From contig NZ_JAETXM010000018.1 of assembly GCF_024494465.1 (NCBI RefSeq), forward strand, positions 1 to 64,000: DNA of 64,000 nt, given 5' to 3'. The notes below the pieces were generated by a model. The model was not told where the DNA came from. It searched no databases and saw only the letters and a list, made by a program, of their open reading frames with translations. This document shows positions 7,886 to 18,169 of the stretch, in pieces; the stretch's first letter is position 1; each line of letters opens with the position of its first letter. The position numbers and the translations under genes are program-made. The stretch comes from Bacillus sp. V3B (GTDB lineage Bacteria > Bacillota > Bacilli > Bacillales > Cytobacillaceae).

Positions 7886-8476
7886 ATGTATAAAATTAAA
7901 GAAAAAGAAAAACTATTCATTTACACTGGACCAGATGGGTCTGGTAGAAAAACAATTTCCAAAATGGTTGCGACCACCTTTGATATGGAGACCGTCCTCT
8001 CTTACACGACTCGTCCACCTCGGCACTATGAACAAGATGGCAAAGACTATCATTTTGTTAATGAAGAAGCCTTCAAAAAAATAGAAGAAAAACAAGAGTT
8101 TCTTGAAAGTGTCAAAATCGATGGATTCTATTATGGTATTCGTGAACAGGATATAGTCAAAGCATTTGAAACTCATAATCTTGTTTATTTAACTTTGAAT
8201 CCAGAGGGTACCGAGAAATTAAAAAATATGTATGGTGATCGTGTCATGCGTTTTTTCATTTATGCAGATCGTGATACTGTTTTGAATAGACTTAAGGCAC
8301 GGGAAGAAAGTGAAAAAGATATCAATCGTCTTATGAACCATTATCATGAAATCATGGACTATAAAAATAATTGTGAACATGCCTTTGAAAACTTTGATTT
8401 GCCTCAAGTTTCTTTTCAAATAAGTGAAGTGATTGAAGCTTTTCTAGACAGAGATATCATCATAACAGATTATTAA
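7886..8476 (+). CDS. Guanylate-kinase-like protein
   Basis: A 196-residue P-loop protein of the guanylate kinase family. The P-loop reads GPDGSGRKT, followed by SYTTRPPRHYEQDGKDYHFV (the GMP-binding region) and DGFYYGI, in the same order as in Gmk. The lysine of the P-loop is shifted (GRKT instead of GKGT) and the lid region is short, so this is probably a paralogue rather than the housekeeping Gmk. It stands alone behind a long leader and is closed by a strong terminator. The true substrate is uncertain. Confidence 0.8.
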   Translation: MYKIKEKEKLFIYTGPDGSGRKTISKMVATTFDMETVLSYTTRPPRHYEQDGKDYHFVNEEAFKKIEEKQEFLESVKIDGFYYGIREQDIVKAFETHNLVYLTLNPEGTEKLKNMYGDRVMRFFIYADRDTVLNRLKAREESEKDINRLMNHYHEIMDYKNNCEHAFENFDLPQVSFQISEVIEAFLDRDIIITDY

Positions 8477-8490
8477 ACGGCTAAAATAAA

Positions 8491-8527
8491 AACACGAGTG
8501 TTGGTTGCTAAACGCTCGTGTTTTTTT
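8491..8527 (+). terminator. Terminator of the guanylate-kinase-like gene
   Basis: AACACGAG pairs with CTCGTGTT and is followed by seven Ts, about 15 bp after the stop codon. Confidence 0.85.
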
Positions 8528-8854
8528 ACCTTTAATTTTCAACAACCTGTTTCAAACTATTTTGATTCTAAATAAAATGGAGATTACATTCATTTGAAAC
8601 TGACTATCCTCATATGAACCATACATCAAATAATATACCTCCACATGAAAAATTAAATTGACCTAAATCAATTGATAGATATTTTCATAAGTCAGCCATA
8701 TTTTCTTATTTAGATCCTATCGTTATTACATCTAACACTATGAAAAAAAGCCCTGCGAAGCAGCAGAGCCATTCATCATTATTCTATTTTCGTAGTAGAC
8801 AAAATCAATTAGATGAATTAGAAAAAGATAGCTAGCCTTCTGTTTTTTGAACTC
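8528..8854. other. Intergenic region without a recognisable gene
   Basis: AT-rich sequence with stops in all frames. An imperfect hairpin around 8750-8771 (CCCTGC with GCAG) may help to end transcription of the uspA gene to the right. Nothing else is recognised. Confidence 0.4.
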
Positions 8855-9274
8855 TTATTTTACAATTAAAACTGGACAATTTGCTCTTTTTGCCACTTTA
8901 TGACTGACACTACCTAATACAAACTCTTGGAGCACATTTAACCCCCTACTTCCTAGTATAATAATATCTGCTTTATTACTATTGGCATACTCTACGATTG
9001 TTGGTCCCGGTTCTCCGGTCAATATATTAATCTCATATGAAATACCTGATTCTTTCGCCATCATTTCCACTTCTATTATACGTTTTTTTCTTTTGTCACC
9101 TAAATCGGCTGAGTTCCAATTGTTTAGTGTTTCAGACTTCGCTCGTTCTGGATCAACAACATAAATAATTTCAACGTTAGAACCTTCACTACATTTCGCA
9201 ATATGAATAGCATTTTCAACAGCTCTTTTTGAATGTTCGGATCCATCAGTTGCCAATAATATTTTTTTGTACAC
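8855..9274 (-). CDS. Universal stress protein, UspA family (first copy)
   Basis: A 139-residue UspA-fold protein beginning MYKKILLATDGSEHS, with the ATP-binding motif GSRGLNVLQEFVLGSVSHKV near the C-terminus (G-2x-G-9x-GS). It should bind ATP and act as a soluble dimer in stress physiology. It is clearly a paralogue of the protein at 9668-10087: both share TGEPGP/HGEPGP and the C-terminal CPVLIVK. A 34-bp palindrome with a perfect cre core lies about 110 bp upstream, suggesting catabolite or LacI-type control. Confidence 0.93.
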   Translation of the reverse strand: MYKKILLATDGSEHSKRAVENAIHIAKCSEGSNVEIIYVVDPERAKSETLNNWNSADLGDKRKKRIIEVEMMAKESGISYEINILTGEPGPTIVEYANSNKADIIILGSRGLNVLQEFVLGSVSHKVAKRANCPVLIVK

Positions 9275-9384
9275 TTCCTTAACTCCTCCCTTAAATAAGT
9301 ACTAAGTTTATATATTAATTTTTCATCAACAACAGTTAATCCGTTTAATGTAGAATTATATTTCATTTCCAAAATACGGGTTTA

Positions 9385-9418
9385 TTAAAATAAATGTAAT
9401 CGATTACATTTATTTTAA
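9385..9418. promoter_or_regulatory. 34-bp perfect palindrome with a consensus cre core
   Basis: The 34 bases are self-complementary without a mismatch. The central TGTAATCGATTACA (9395-9408) satisfies the CcpA cre consensus TGWAANCGNTNWCA at every position. It lies upstream of the first uspA gene. CcpA or another LacI-family regulator is the likely ligand; this is inferred from sequence only. Confidence 0.6.
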
Positions 9419-9538
9419 ACTCAAGAAGTTTTAATTGTAAATTGTTTTTCATAGAAAAATATACTTAGTTTAAACAGTATATTCATTTATCTCCATTTTG
9501 AACACTTTCTACACATTATTTAAAGCCCGTAACCTTAT

Positions 9539-9577
9539 AAAAAACAACCCGCTTATATTATAAGTAGGTTGTTTTTT
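9539..9577 (-). terminator. Terminator downstream of the sulP-uspA unit
   Basis: AAAACAACC pairs with GGTTGTTTT around a stem that includes CTTAT/ATAAG, with T or A runs on both sides, so it can work in both directions. It follows the second uspA gene by about 90 bp. Confidence 0.75.
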
Positions 9578-9667
9578 ATGCTACTCATTGATCGAAATAA
9601 AAGTTTTTCACATTCTCATAATACTAAATTCGCTTGATACTCAGGAGAAACTAGTATTAAACCATTT

Positions 9668-10087
9668 TTATTTAACAATAAGAACTGGACAATTAACTCT
9701 TTTAACAACTTTATGACTCACACTTCCCAGTACCATTTCCTGTAAAGCATTAAGTCCCCTACTTCCAATCACAACTAAGTCGAACTTTTCTTTATTTGCA
9801 TATTCAACCAGAGAAGGGCCAGGTTCTCCATGTAATATTTTTACTTCATAAGTAAGGTGATTAGATTTTAGCTTTTCTTCAATAGGTAGAAGCCTCTTCC
9901 TTCTTTCATATTCTAATGCTTCTTTCCCCTGAGAATGCAAAACTTCATTTTTTGCTTTTGCAAAATCTACAACATATACTACTTCTATCACGGAACCATC
10001 ATCTAATGATGCCACCTTAATAGCTTCATTCGTAGCTCTCATAGAATGTTCTGATCCGTCTACTGCTAATAAAATCTTATTATACAT
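9668..10087 (-). CDS. Universal stress protein, UspA family (second copy)
   Basis: A 139-residue UspA protein with MYNKILLAVDGSEHS at the N-terminus and the ATP motif GSRGLNALQEMVLGSVSHKV near the end. The ATG at 10087, after GGAG, is preferred; an open frame upstream to 10141 overlaps the SulP gene. It follows the SulP transporter by about 20 bp and is very probably in its operon. UspA proteins or domains linked to SulP transporters suggest that ATP-dependent sensing could modulate anion uptake, which is inference. Confidence 0.93.
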   Translation of the reverse strand: MYNKILLAVDGSEHSMRATNEAIKVASLDDGSVIEVVYVVDFAKAKNEVLHSQGKEALEYERRKRLLPIEEKLKSNHLTYEVKILHGEPGPSLVEYANKEKFDLVVIGSRGLNALQEMVLGSVSHKVVKRVNCPVLIVK

Positions 10088-10109
10088 GTTTATCACTCCA
10101 TTTAATGAA

Positions 10110-11579
10110 TTAATGTGCAGATAACTTTGCCTCTGGGTCATTAAACACAGCTAATTTATCAACAAGTTTCTTACTCGCTGCATTTAAATTTTTAATCGTT
10201 ACTGTATTATGATTCTCACGGTATTTGATCACTACTTTATCAATAGCTCCTACTGCTGAGTCATCCCAAATATGAGCTGTAGAAAAATCGATGATAATAT
10301 TTTTGTTTTCAGCGGTAAAATCAAATGCATCTACAAACCCATCAACAGAGGCAAAAAACAATTGCCCTTCCACATCAAAAACGATTTTCTCTTTTTCCTG
10401 GCGTTTCGTTACCTGTATCGTTGAAATCTTAGCAACAAAGAAGATCGCACTTAAAACAACCCCAGCAAGAACCCCTTTTGATAAATCATGTGTCGCAACA
10501 ACAATAATCACGGTTACCAACATAACAACTGCATCTGTTTTTGGAGCTTTTCTTAAATAAGAGAACGAACTCCAGTCAAATGTACCAACCGATACCATAA
10601 TCATGATTCCTACAAGAACAGGCATTGGAATTTGTACAACTAAATCACCTAACACAATAATAAGGAAGATTAAACATACACCTGCAACTAAAGTAGATAA
10701 TCTACCTCGTCCACCGGACTTTACATTAATGACAGATTGTCCAATCATAGCACATCCAGCCATTCCACCAAAGAAACCAGTAATGAAATTGGCAATTCCT
10801 TGTCCTCTAGATTCTTGGTTCTTATTACTTTCTGTTCCGGTCATATCATCTACAATCGATGCTGTCAGTAAGCTTTCTAACAAACCTACAATCGCTAAAG
10901 AAATGGCATATGGAAAAATAATAGCAAGTGTTTCAAGTGTAAATGGAACGTTAGGAATAAAAAACGACGGCAGTGACTGTGTAATAGTCCCTAAATCACC
11001 CACTGTTCGCAACTCAAAATTCGAAAAAACCGCAACAATGGTTAACAAAACAATGGCAATTAACGGTGCAGGAATAGTCTTGAAAAATCTTGGTACGATA
11101 TACACGATTAATAATGTAATCGCAACAAATACATACGTCATATTGGAGATCCCAATAAAGTGTGGAACCTGAGACATGAAAATTAAAATACCTAAGGCGT
11201 TAACAAATCCAATCATGACGGCTCTTGGGATAAATTTCATTAATTTTGCTACTTTAAATACGCCAAAAAGCACTTGGATGATTCCTGTTAATATGGTGGC
11301 TGCAAATAAAAACTCCACTCCATGGTCCCTTACTAAAGGAACCATTAATAATGCCATCGCACCCGTTGCAGCTGAAATCATTCCGGGTCTTCCCCCAGCA
11401 AAAGCAATAATAACTGCTATAATAAAAGAAGCATATAATCCAACCATCGGATCTACTCCTGCTATAATAGAAAATGCTATCGCTTCTGGAATTAGCGCTA
11501 GCGCTACAACAAGCCCAGAAAGGATATCTCCTCTAACATTTGAAAACCATTCTTTTTTTATCTTTTCAACCACTTTCAT
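10110..11579 (-). CDS. SulP-family anion transporter with STAS domain
   Basis: A 489-residue membrane protein. The first about 380 residues form many hydrophobic segments and carry the SulP motifs [27 protein letters not shown] and [14 protein letters not shown]. The C-terminal about 100 residues are a cytoplasmic STAS domain ([32 protein letters not shown]). SulP proteins carry sulfate, bicarbonate or other anions. There is no carbonic anhydrase or sulfur gene beside it to fix the substrate. It is followed immediately by a uspA gene. Confidence 0.92.
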   Translation of the reverse strand: MKVVEKIKKEWFSNVRGDILSGLVVALALIPEAIAFSIIAGVDPMVGLYASFIIAVIIAFAGGRPGMISAATGAMALLMVPLVRDHGVEFLFAATILTGIIQVLFGVFKVAKLMKFIPRAVMIGFVNALGILIFMSQVPHFIGISNMTYVFVAITLLIVYIVPRFFKTIPAPLIAIVLLTIVAVFSNFELRTVGDLGTITQSLPSFFIPNVPFTLETLAIIFPYAISLAIVGLLESLLTASIVDDMTGTESNKNQESRGQGIANFITGFFGGMAGCAMIGQSVINVKSGGRGRLSTLVAGVCLIFLIIVLGDLVVQIPMPVLVGIMIMVSVGTFDWSSFSYLRKAPKTDAVVMLVTVIIVVATHDLSKGVLAGVVLSAIFFVAKISTIQVTKRQEKEKIVFDVEGQLFFASVDGFVDAFDFTAENKNIIIDFSTAHIWDDSAVGAIDKVVIKYRENHNTVTIKNLNAASKKLVDKLAVFNDPEAKLSAH

Positions 11580-12041
11580 ATACCCCCAAATCTATATTTT
11601 TGATTCATAAAAAATCAGCCCTTAAGACACAACTGAAATAGTTTATCACCTTTTGAACCAAATTGGAACCTTTTTGAGACTTTTTTAAAATAAAAATTGA
11701 TTTCAAAGATAATCCTATTTTTCTCGAAACTAGAATATTAATACCAATAATAGATCAGGGACTCATTTTGGAGTTCGACAATCAATAAAAGAAGGGAGCG
11801 TTAATCGCTCCAAAATCGAATTATTTTGGAACTAATTATCTATACGTATTTTATATAATAAAGGGATTGAACGAGTAATCATTCTAAATACTCTTTTAAA
11901 AAATACTGTCAATTGAACTGAGTAACAATCCTTAAAAAGCCAGAGAAGGAGACTTGGTACTCAATGGGCAAAATAAAACTGACTTTATAATCGTAAAGTC
12001 AGTTTTTAATTATTGATCGTAAACCTTTCAATGAACATGTA
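11580..12041. other. Intergenic region between RNase J and SulP
   Basis: This stretch holds the upstream region of the SulP gene and the terminator of the RNase J gene. A GGAGCG/CGCTCC stem lies near 11796-11813. There is no convincing gene. Confidence 0.4.
11975..12007 (-). terminator. Terminator of the RNase J gene
   Basis: AAAACTGACTTTA pairs perfectly with TAAAGTCAGTTTT about 35 bp after the RNase J stop. It is flanked by Ts and As, so it could work both ways. Confidence 0.85.
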
Positions 12042-13703
12042 TTATATTTCCATTATAATGGGTAAAATCATCGGTCTACGACCGGTTTTTTGAAATAGAA
12101 ATGGTTGAGTATCTTCTATTACTCTTTTTTTCATCTCTGTCCATCCCTTCATTCCTTCGCTCAATTGAGACATAATATTATCCAAAATAAGCTCCTCAAG
12201 TTCTTTTAAAAGCTCACCTGATTCCCTTACATAAACAAACCCTCTTGTTACGATTGCAGGGCGGTTAATAAGCTTTTTCTCTTTTCGATCTATATTCATT
12301 GTAATAATGATCAGACCCTCTTGCGATAAGATTCTGCGATCCCGTAATACAATATTACCAATATCCCCTATCCCGCTTCCATCTACATATACAGGCTGAG
12401 CAGGGATTTTACCGACCATCTGCGCACGTTGAGAGGATAGTTCTAATACATCTCCATTATCTAAAATAAAACAATTGTCGGTGGGTACTCCACAGTCAAC
12501 AGCTAACTTTACATGGGCTTGAAGCATATGATACTCTCCATGAATAGGAAAAAAGTATTTGGGATTTAATAAACGAATCATTAACTTTTGTTCTTCTTGT
12601 TTTCCATGTCCAGAGGTATGTATTTCGCTGATCTTATGATGAATAACGTTGCCACCAGCACGATAGATCAAATCAGTTACTCGATTAACACTTATTTCAT
12701 TTCCTGGAATTGGGGATGAAGAGAAAATAAAGGTATCTCCCCGAATAATTTTAACATGACGGTGATTTCCATTAGCGATTCGAGATAACGCAGCCATTGG
12801 CTCTCCTTGGCTTCCTGTACAAATAATTGTCACATCCTTACTTGGAGTTCGGCCAATTTCATTCACACTAATAAATGCACTTTCTGGCGCCACTATATAT
12901 CCTAATTTCCTTCCAATTTCAATCGTTTTTTCCATACTCCGCCCAATTATTGCTATTTTTCGTTTGTATTCTACGGATGATTTCACAACTTGCTGGATAC
13001 GATCAATGTTAGAAGCAAACGTAGCAAAAATAATTCTTCCATCTACTGTCCGAAAAATATCGGCAATTGCTTCCCCTACTCTTTTTTCTGATATAGAAAA
13101 TCCAGGAATTTCACTATTTGTACTATCTGACAATAAACAAAGTACCCCTTCTCTTCCTATTTCTGCAATTTTATAAAAATCCGTTTCCCTACCCGTTGGT
13201 GTTAAATCGAACTTAAAATCTCCTGTGTGGACGATATTTCCTTCATCAGTCGTGATGACCACACCAAAGGAATCTGCAATACTATGTGTAGTACGAAAAA
13301 AACGTATTTTAATATGATCAAATTGCACAACAGTATCATTATCTATTTTTTGGAATTCAACACCTTTGATTCGATGTTCTTCCAACTTGCCTTTCATTAA
13401 TTCTACTGCAAAATCCCCTCCATATACCGGAACCCGTACATCACGAAGTAGAAATGGTATTCCTCCAATATGATCTTCATGTCCATGAGTGATAAAAATC
13501 CCTTTGAGTTTCTCCTGATTCCGTTTAAGGTAGGTATAGTCCGCTAATACATAATCAATTCCGAATAGTTCATTGTCAGGAAACTTAATTCCACAATCTA
13601 CAAGGACCATTTCATTTTTATACTCAATGACATAAGTATTTTTACCAATTTCACCGAGTCCCCCTAATGCAACTATTTTAATACCGTTCTTTATACCATT
13701 CAT
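12042..13703 (-). CDS. Ribonuclease J-type metallo-beta-lactamase nuclease
   Basis: A 553-residue protein with the RNase J layout: beta-lactamase part 1 with HGHEDHIGG (about residue 74), a beta-CASP insert, GSQGEPMAALSRIANG, HTSGHGKQEE, PKYFFPIHGEYHML and the C-terminal domain. All metal ligands are in place, so it should be an active endo- and 5'-exoribonuclease in mRNA decay. RNase J1 and J2 usually lie in other gene neighbourhoods, so this monocistronic copy may be an extra paralogue. That depends on the rest of the genome. Confidence 0.92.
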   Translation of the reverse strand: MNGIKNGIKIVALGGLGEIGKNTYVIEYKNEMVLVDCGIKFPDNELFGIDYVLADYTYLKRNQEKLKGIFITHGHEDHIGGIPFLLRDVRVPVYGGDFAVELMKGKLEEHRIKGVEFQKIDNDTVVQFDHIKIRFFRTTHSIADSFGVVITTDEGNIVHTGDFKFDLTPTGRETDFYKIAEIGREGVLCLLSDSTNSEIPGFSISEKRVGEAIADIFRTVDGRIIFATFASNIDRIQQVVKSSVEYKRKIAIIGRSMEKTIEIGRKLGYIVAPESAFISVNEIGRTPSKDVTIICTGSQGEPMAALSRIANGNHRHVKIIRGDTFIFSSSPIPGNEISVNRVTDLIYRAGGNVIHHKISEIHTSGHGKQEEQKLMIRLLNPKYFFPIHGEYHMLQAHVKLAVDCGVPTDNCFILDNGDVLELSSQRAQMVGKIPAQPVYVDGSGIGDIGNIVLRDRRILSQEGLIIITMNIDRKEKKLINRPAIVTRGFVYVRESGELLKELEELILDNIMSQLSEGMKGWTEMKKRVIEDTQPFLFQKTGRRPMILPIIMEI

Positions 13704-14123
13704 ATAGCCAACTCCTAATATAAATAATGTGTTATATAACCAAGCTAATAGGTTAAAGCTTGCTATTCTAGAAAAGATAGTAAAACTCTCCGAATACGTG
13801 TTTATGCAACAACCCTCTCAACGGGTTCACTTCCTCAAATATGAGAAATCCGTTACTTACTTTTTCTAACGTTTTATACCTTTTTATTTTTTGACTTTTA
13901 GCTCCCATAAAAGTCGGGTCGATAGTGAATAAAAAGAGTGTAACATCATTTATCCCTAAAATGAACTGTTTTGAAACTTTTTAATAAAAAAACGTCTCTA
14001 CATCTTGTAGAAACGTCCATGTTATTTGAAGGAGATATATATTAATGAAATAATCGTCCCCAGTTAATTTATATAAAATGCTATCATTATTCCAATTATT
14101 ATTTTCATCATTATTTCATCTTA
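13704..14123. other. Intergenic region upstream of RNase J
   Basis: Contains the terminator of the DUF2935 gene and AT-rich sequence that may include the RNase J promoter. No gene or known RNA is recognised. Confidence 0.4.
13986..14018 (-). terminator. Terminator of the DUF2935 gene
   Basis: Reading leftward, ACGTTTCTAC and GTAGAGACGT pair around a 5-nt loop and are followed by seven Ts, about 105 bp after the stop codon. Confidence 0.75.
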
Positions 14124-14927
14124 TTATTTTACCTTCCTTAGTCTAGGTTTTCCCGGATCACAATTAGGCTTTTCTAAATTTGCCGATTCAGCGAGTTTCA
14201 TTAAATAATAGCATTCTTCACGTGACATATGATCGGCCATTAAAGGAGAGAATATTCCAAGTGCCTGTGCACTAAGTTCTAATTCCGCTAATTCATGGAG
14301 AAAATGCTTAAATAATTTCATTTCTAAAGTAACATCTACATTCATCTTTTCTAATGCAGGAAAAGTAGATAAATGAGTTCGTAAATATCCAGACATTTCT
14401 ACTGCTTTTAAATAAAAATCTTCAAAATGATTCGTATATTGATTACTTTTCTCTTTTAATCGTTTTTCAACATGATCCAAATTGGATGATATGGCACCTG
14501 CATGTCCGGCGGCATCTAACAGCCAAACCAAATGGTGATGGAGTTCATGATAAACGGGAGGAATTTGATTAGACTTAAAATACTTTAGTAGCCTTACATA
14601 CTCTTCCAATTCGTTCACCATATGATTAATAAATGTTGGAGAAAGCTGTATTTTAATTTTACCTAACAAATGTTTTTTAATTAAGTTTAGTTTAAATTCA
14701 CGAAGTTTTAACGTTTCTTTTTCTGCCGCAATAGTCAGCTGTGAAATGTCTGCCGAATTAACTTGATTAAGGAGAGTGTCAAATATTTGAATAAATTCAG
14801 ATGCCATTCTAATGTTTTCTTGTTCTACGGGGGCTAAGGACTCATAGATAAAACGGGAATGATCCCCTAAGATTTGCAGCCAAAACTGATGCTCAAATGT
14901 TGCTACGTTCTCGAATGAATGATTCAT
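14124..14927 (-). CDS. DUF2935 family protein, possible metal-binding four-helix bundles
   Basis: A 267-residue, almost entirely helical protein of the DUF2935 family common in Bacillus. The halves resemble each other and carry His/Glu motifs (FEHQFWLQILGDHSRF and HHHLVWLLDAAGHA; FKHFLHELAELELSAQ and DHMSREECYYLMKL), as expected for a ferritin-like metal site. Structures in this family show metal-binding helical bundles, but the role is unknown. The protein is soluble and the gene stands alone. Confidence 0.8.
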   Translation of the reverse strand: MNHSFENVATFEHQFWLQILGDHSRFIYESLAPVEQENIRMASEFIQIFDTLLNQVNSADISQLTIAAEKETLKLREFKLNLIKKHLLGKIKIQLSPTFINHMVNELEEYVRLLKYFKSNQIPPVYHELHHHLVWLLDAAGHAGAISSNLDHVEKRLKEKSNQYTNHFEDFYLKAVEMSGYLRTHLSTFPALEKMNVDVTLEMKLFKHFLHELAELELSAQALGIFSPLMADHMSREECYYLMKLAESANLEKPNCDPGKPRLRKVK

Positions 14928-15032
14928 TTACTCTCCTCCAAATGTTAAAATAATGAACCCTTTTATCATTTTTATTTTAACAAGGATATACATATGAGCA
15001 AAAACGGAAAAACCCCGTTTAAAAGGAACGAT

Positions 15033-15067
15033 AAAAAACTGACCCAAGAGAATTGGATCAGTTTTTT
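15033..15067 (-). terminator. Terminator of the thiC transcription unit
   Basis: AAAAAACTGA pairs with TCAGTTTTTT around an inner CCAA/TTGG stem, directly after the small gene downstream of thiC. Confidence 0.85.
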
Positions 15068-15071
15068 ATCA

Positions 15072-15239
15072 TTAATAATAGAATATATTTACCTTATTAC
15101 ATTTCTCACATGTTTCATAATATTGATTACCTTTAAAATGGTGATCGCAATTTTGTTGAATTTCTTTTAAACAAGACTCCAAAAACGCAATATGGTTTTT
15201 TAATTGATTGATTTCTTGTTCAATTTTTTCGGTATTCAC
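15072..15239 (-). CDS. Small coiled-coil zinc-ribbon-like protein
   Basis: A protein of 55 residues. The first half is a short coiled coil (EQEINQLKNHIAFLESCLKE), the second half has a Cys/His cluster (CDHHF, then CEKC) that could bind one zinc. The GTG at 15239 follows GGGAGG at proper spacing and is preferred over a TTG further upstream. It begins 20 bp after thiC and ends at a terminator, so it is probably cotranscribed under TPP riboswitch control. No function is known. Confidence 0.6.
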   Translation of the reverse strand: MNTEKIEQEINQLKNHIAFLESCLKEIQQNCDHHFKGNQYYETCEKCNKVNIFYY

Positions 15240-15258
15240 TTTTATACCTCCCAAGAAG

Positions 15259-17106
<1,848 letters not shown>

Positions 17107-17120
17107 TCATAGAAGCACAT

Positions 17121-17155
17121 AAAAAAGCCGGGTCCATAAATGGTTGGACCCGGCT
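17121..17155 (-). terminator. Expression-platform terminator of the TPP riboswitch
   Basis: A 10-bp GC-rich stem (AGCCGGGTCC with GGACCCGGCT) is followed, reading leftward, by six Ts. It lies between the aptamer and thiC and would form when TPP is bound. Confidence 0.93.
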
Positions 17156-17194
17156 AATATGTATGCAGAAGTTGTTTTGTCTTAAAATTATGCT

Positions 17195-17287
17195 AACTTC
17201 CCCACGCTGGTATGATCCAGATCAGGTCCCAAGAGTCAAGAAACTTCAACGTGTTTCTTTCTCAGCCCAACTTATTGGACTCCCCTA
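17195..17287 (-). ncRNA. TPP riboswitch (thi box) of thiC
   Basis: Reading leftward, the stretch shows the conserved AGGGGAGT, CTGAGA, then GACCTGATCTGGATCATACC and AGCGTGGGGAA of the thi box. It precedes the terminator hairpin and thiC in the right orientation, so thiamine pyrophosphate should switch off thiC transcription. Confidence 0.96.
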
Positions 17288-17312
17288 GTTATTTCTATTA
17301 AGTTTCTATCAA

Positions 17313-17341
17313 ATTATATTAGAGTCTATAGAAAAATACAA
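17313..17341 (-). promoter_or_regulatory. Promoter of the thiC riboswitch transcript
   Basis: TTGTAT and TATAAT are spaced by exactly 17 bp, and the TATAAT ends about 25 bp before the aptamer. Confidence 0.7.
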
Positions 17342-17385
17342 TACATAATTTTATTTATTTTTATTTTTTTTAGAAATTTCAATGT

Positions 17386-17422
17386 ATTTTTTTGTGAGAG
17401 AGCTCCTAAAAGGAGACTCACT
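17386..17422 (-). terminator. Terminator after the opuA remnant
   Basis: A GTGAG...CTCAC stem with an inner GCTCCT/AGGAG part is followed, reading leftward, by a run of Ts. It lies about 20 bp after the remnant's stop, so it may be the original terminator of the opuA operon. Confidence 0.65.
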
Positions 17423-17440
17423 CATTTTTCATTTCAAGCT

Positions 17441-17701
17441 TTAAACCGAATCAATATCAATATACTTTGGTACAACCAGTCCGTTCTTCGTCCCATGAAA
17501 ATTTCGTCCGAGGTCAACTAAATCAGCTTTATAGGTACTGTAGTCTTCAATATGAGTACTTGGAAGCCATGCACCAAACGTATGCCCTGTTACTTTTAAA
17601 ATTTCTTTCTTTGTTTTACCCTGCTCCAATAAATCAATGGCAGCTTTAGGAGATTTGCCAAAAACCTTTGAGACATTCCTGACTTCTACATATGGATTCA
17701 T
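17441..17701 (-). pseudogene. Internally deleted opuA operon: OpuAA start fused to an OpuAC piece
   Basis: Residues 1 to about 44 (EVRNVSKVFGKSPKAAIDLL, then GKTKKEILKVTGHT) match the N-terminus of the glycine betaine ABC ATPase OpuAA/ProV, ending before the Walker A. The rest (WLPSTHIEDY, then LVDLGRNFHGTKNGLVVPKY) matches a late part of the betaine-binding protein OpuAC. The join is in frame. A deletion of most of opuAA, opuAB and the start of opuAC explains this. The ribosome binding site and the terminator are kept, so a short chimeric protein might still be made, but it cannot transport. Confidence 0.75.
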
Positions 17702-17855
17702 CAAGTCACCTCATTTGATTAATTTTCTATATTTAATTAATTTTCTATACCATATTTAGTTTCTCCTATCATTATCCTTATATGAAAATCCCTAAAGAAA
17801 AAGTGGAAATGGTATAAGAACCTTGAATAATCTGATACTCTCAAAAAGATCCTAA

Positions 17856-17905
17856 AGAAGACCTCCATCAGTGGGGTTTTACTGTCCATTAAGAGTGGGA
17901 TAAAG
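17856..17905 (+). repeat. Dispersed structured repeat R1, short copy
   Basis: Shares CCATCAGTGGGGTTTTACTG and AAGAGTGGGATAAA with the copies at 51.6 and 21.1 kb, with a few substitutions. Confidence 0.75.
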
Positions 17906-17937
17906 GATGATAAGATACAAATTAGGATTAGAACTAC

Positions 17938-17988
17938 AAAAAGGATATGAAACCTTCTCTTTTTAGACAAAAAGTTTCATATCCTTTT
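17938..17988. terminator. Strong inverted repeat, probable terminator
   Basis: A 15-bp perfect stem (AAAAGGATATGAAAC with GTTTCATATCCTTTT) around a 20-nt loop. It may terminate transcription from either side. Confidence 0.55.
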
Positions 17989-18169
17989 ACTCTTTTATAA
18001 AAAAGTTTTATTATTAATAAATTATACTTTTCTTCTAATCCCTACTTACTAAAAAAGCATCTCCGTTTATTGCAGAAACACATTCGTTTAGAACTACCAT
18101 AAGTTCCAGTAAAAAATAACGAGGTAAATGACTATCCACTCAAATATTGAATGATTAAGGAGGAATTTG

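Larger units (their letters stand above)
17702..18169. other. Intergenic region with a repeat and a hairpin
   Basis: Holds an R1 repeat copy and a strong hairpin, described separately, then AT-rich sequence up to the ribosome binding site of the metallo-beta-lactamase lipoprotein gene. No gene is supported. Confidence 0.5.

Noticed and set aside
9124-9372. Minus-strand frame of 82 codons overlapping the first uspA start
   Set aside because: It is out of frame with uspA, which is clearly coding, and shows no family pattern.
11796-11813. GGAGCG/CGCTCC stem considered as part of a riboswitch before SulP
   Set aside because: It is isolated, short and without conserved riboswitch sequence around it.
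17737-17970. Minus-strand frame of 77 codons with a hydrophobic start
   Set aside because: It begins inside a long inverted repeat and runs through an R1 repeat copy, with no ribosome binding site; an accidental frame is more likely.
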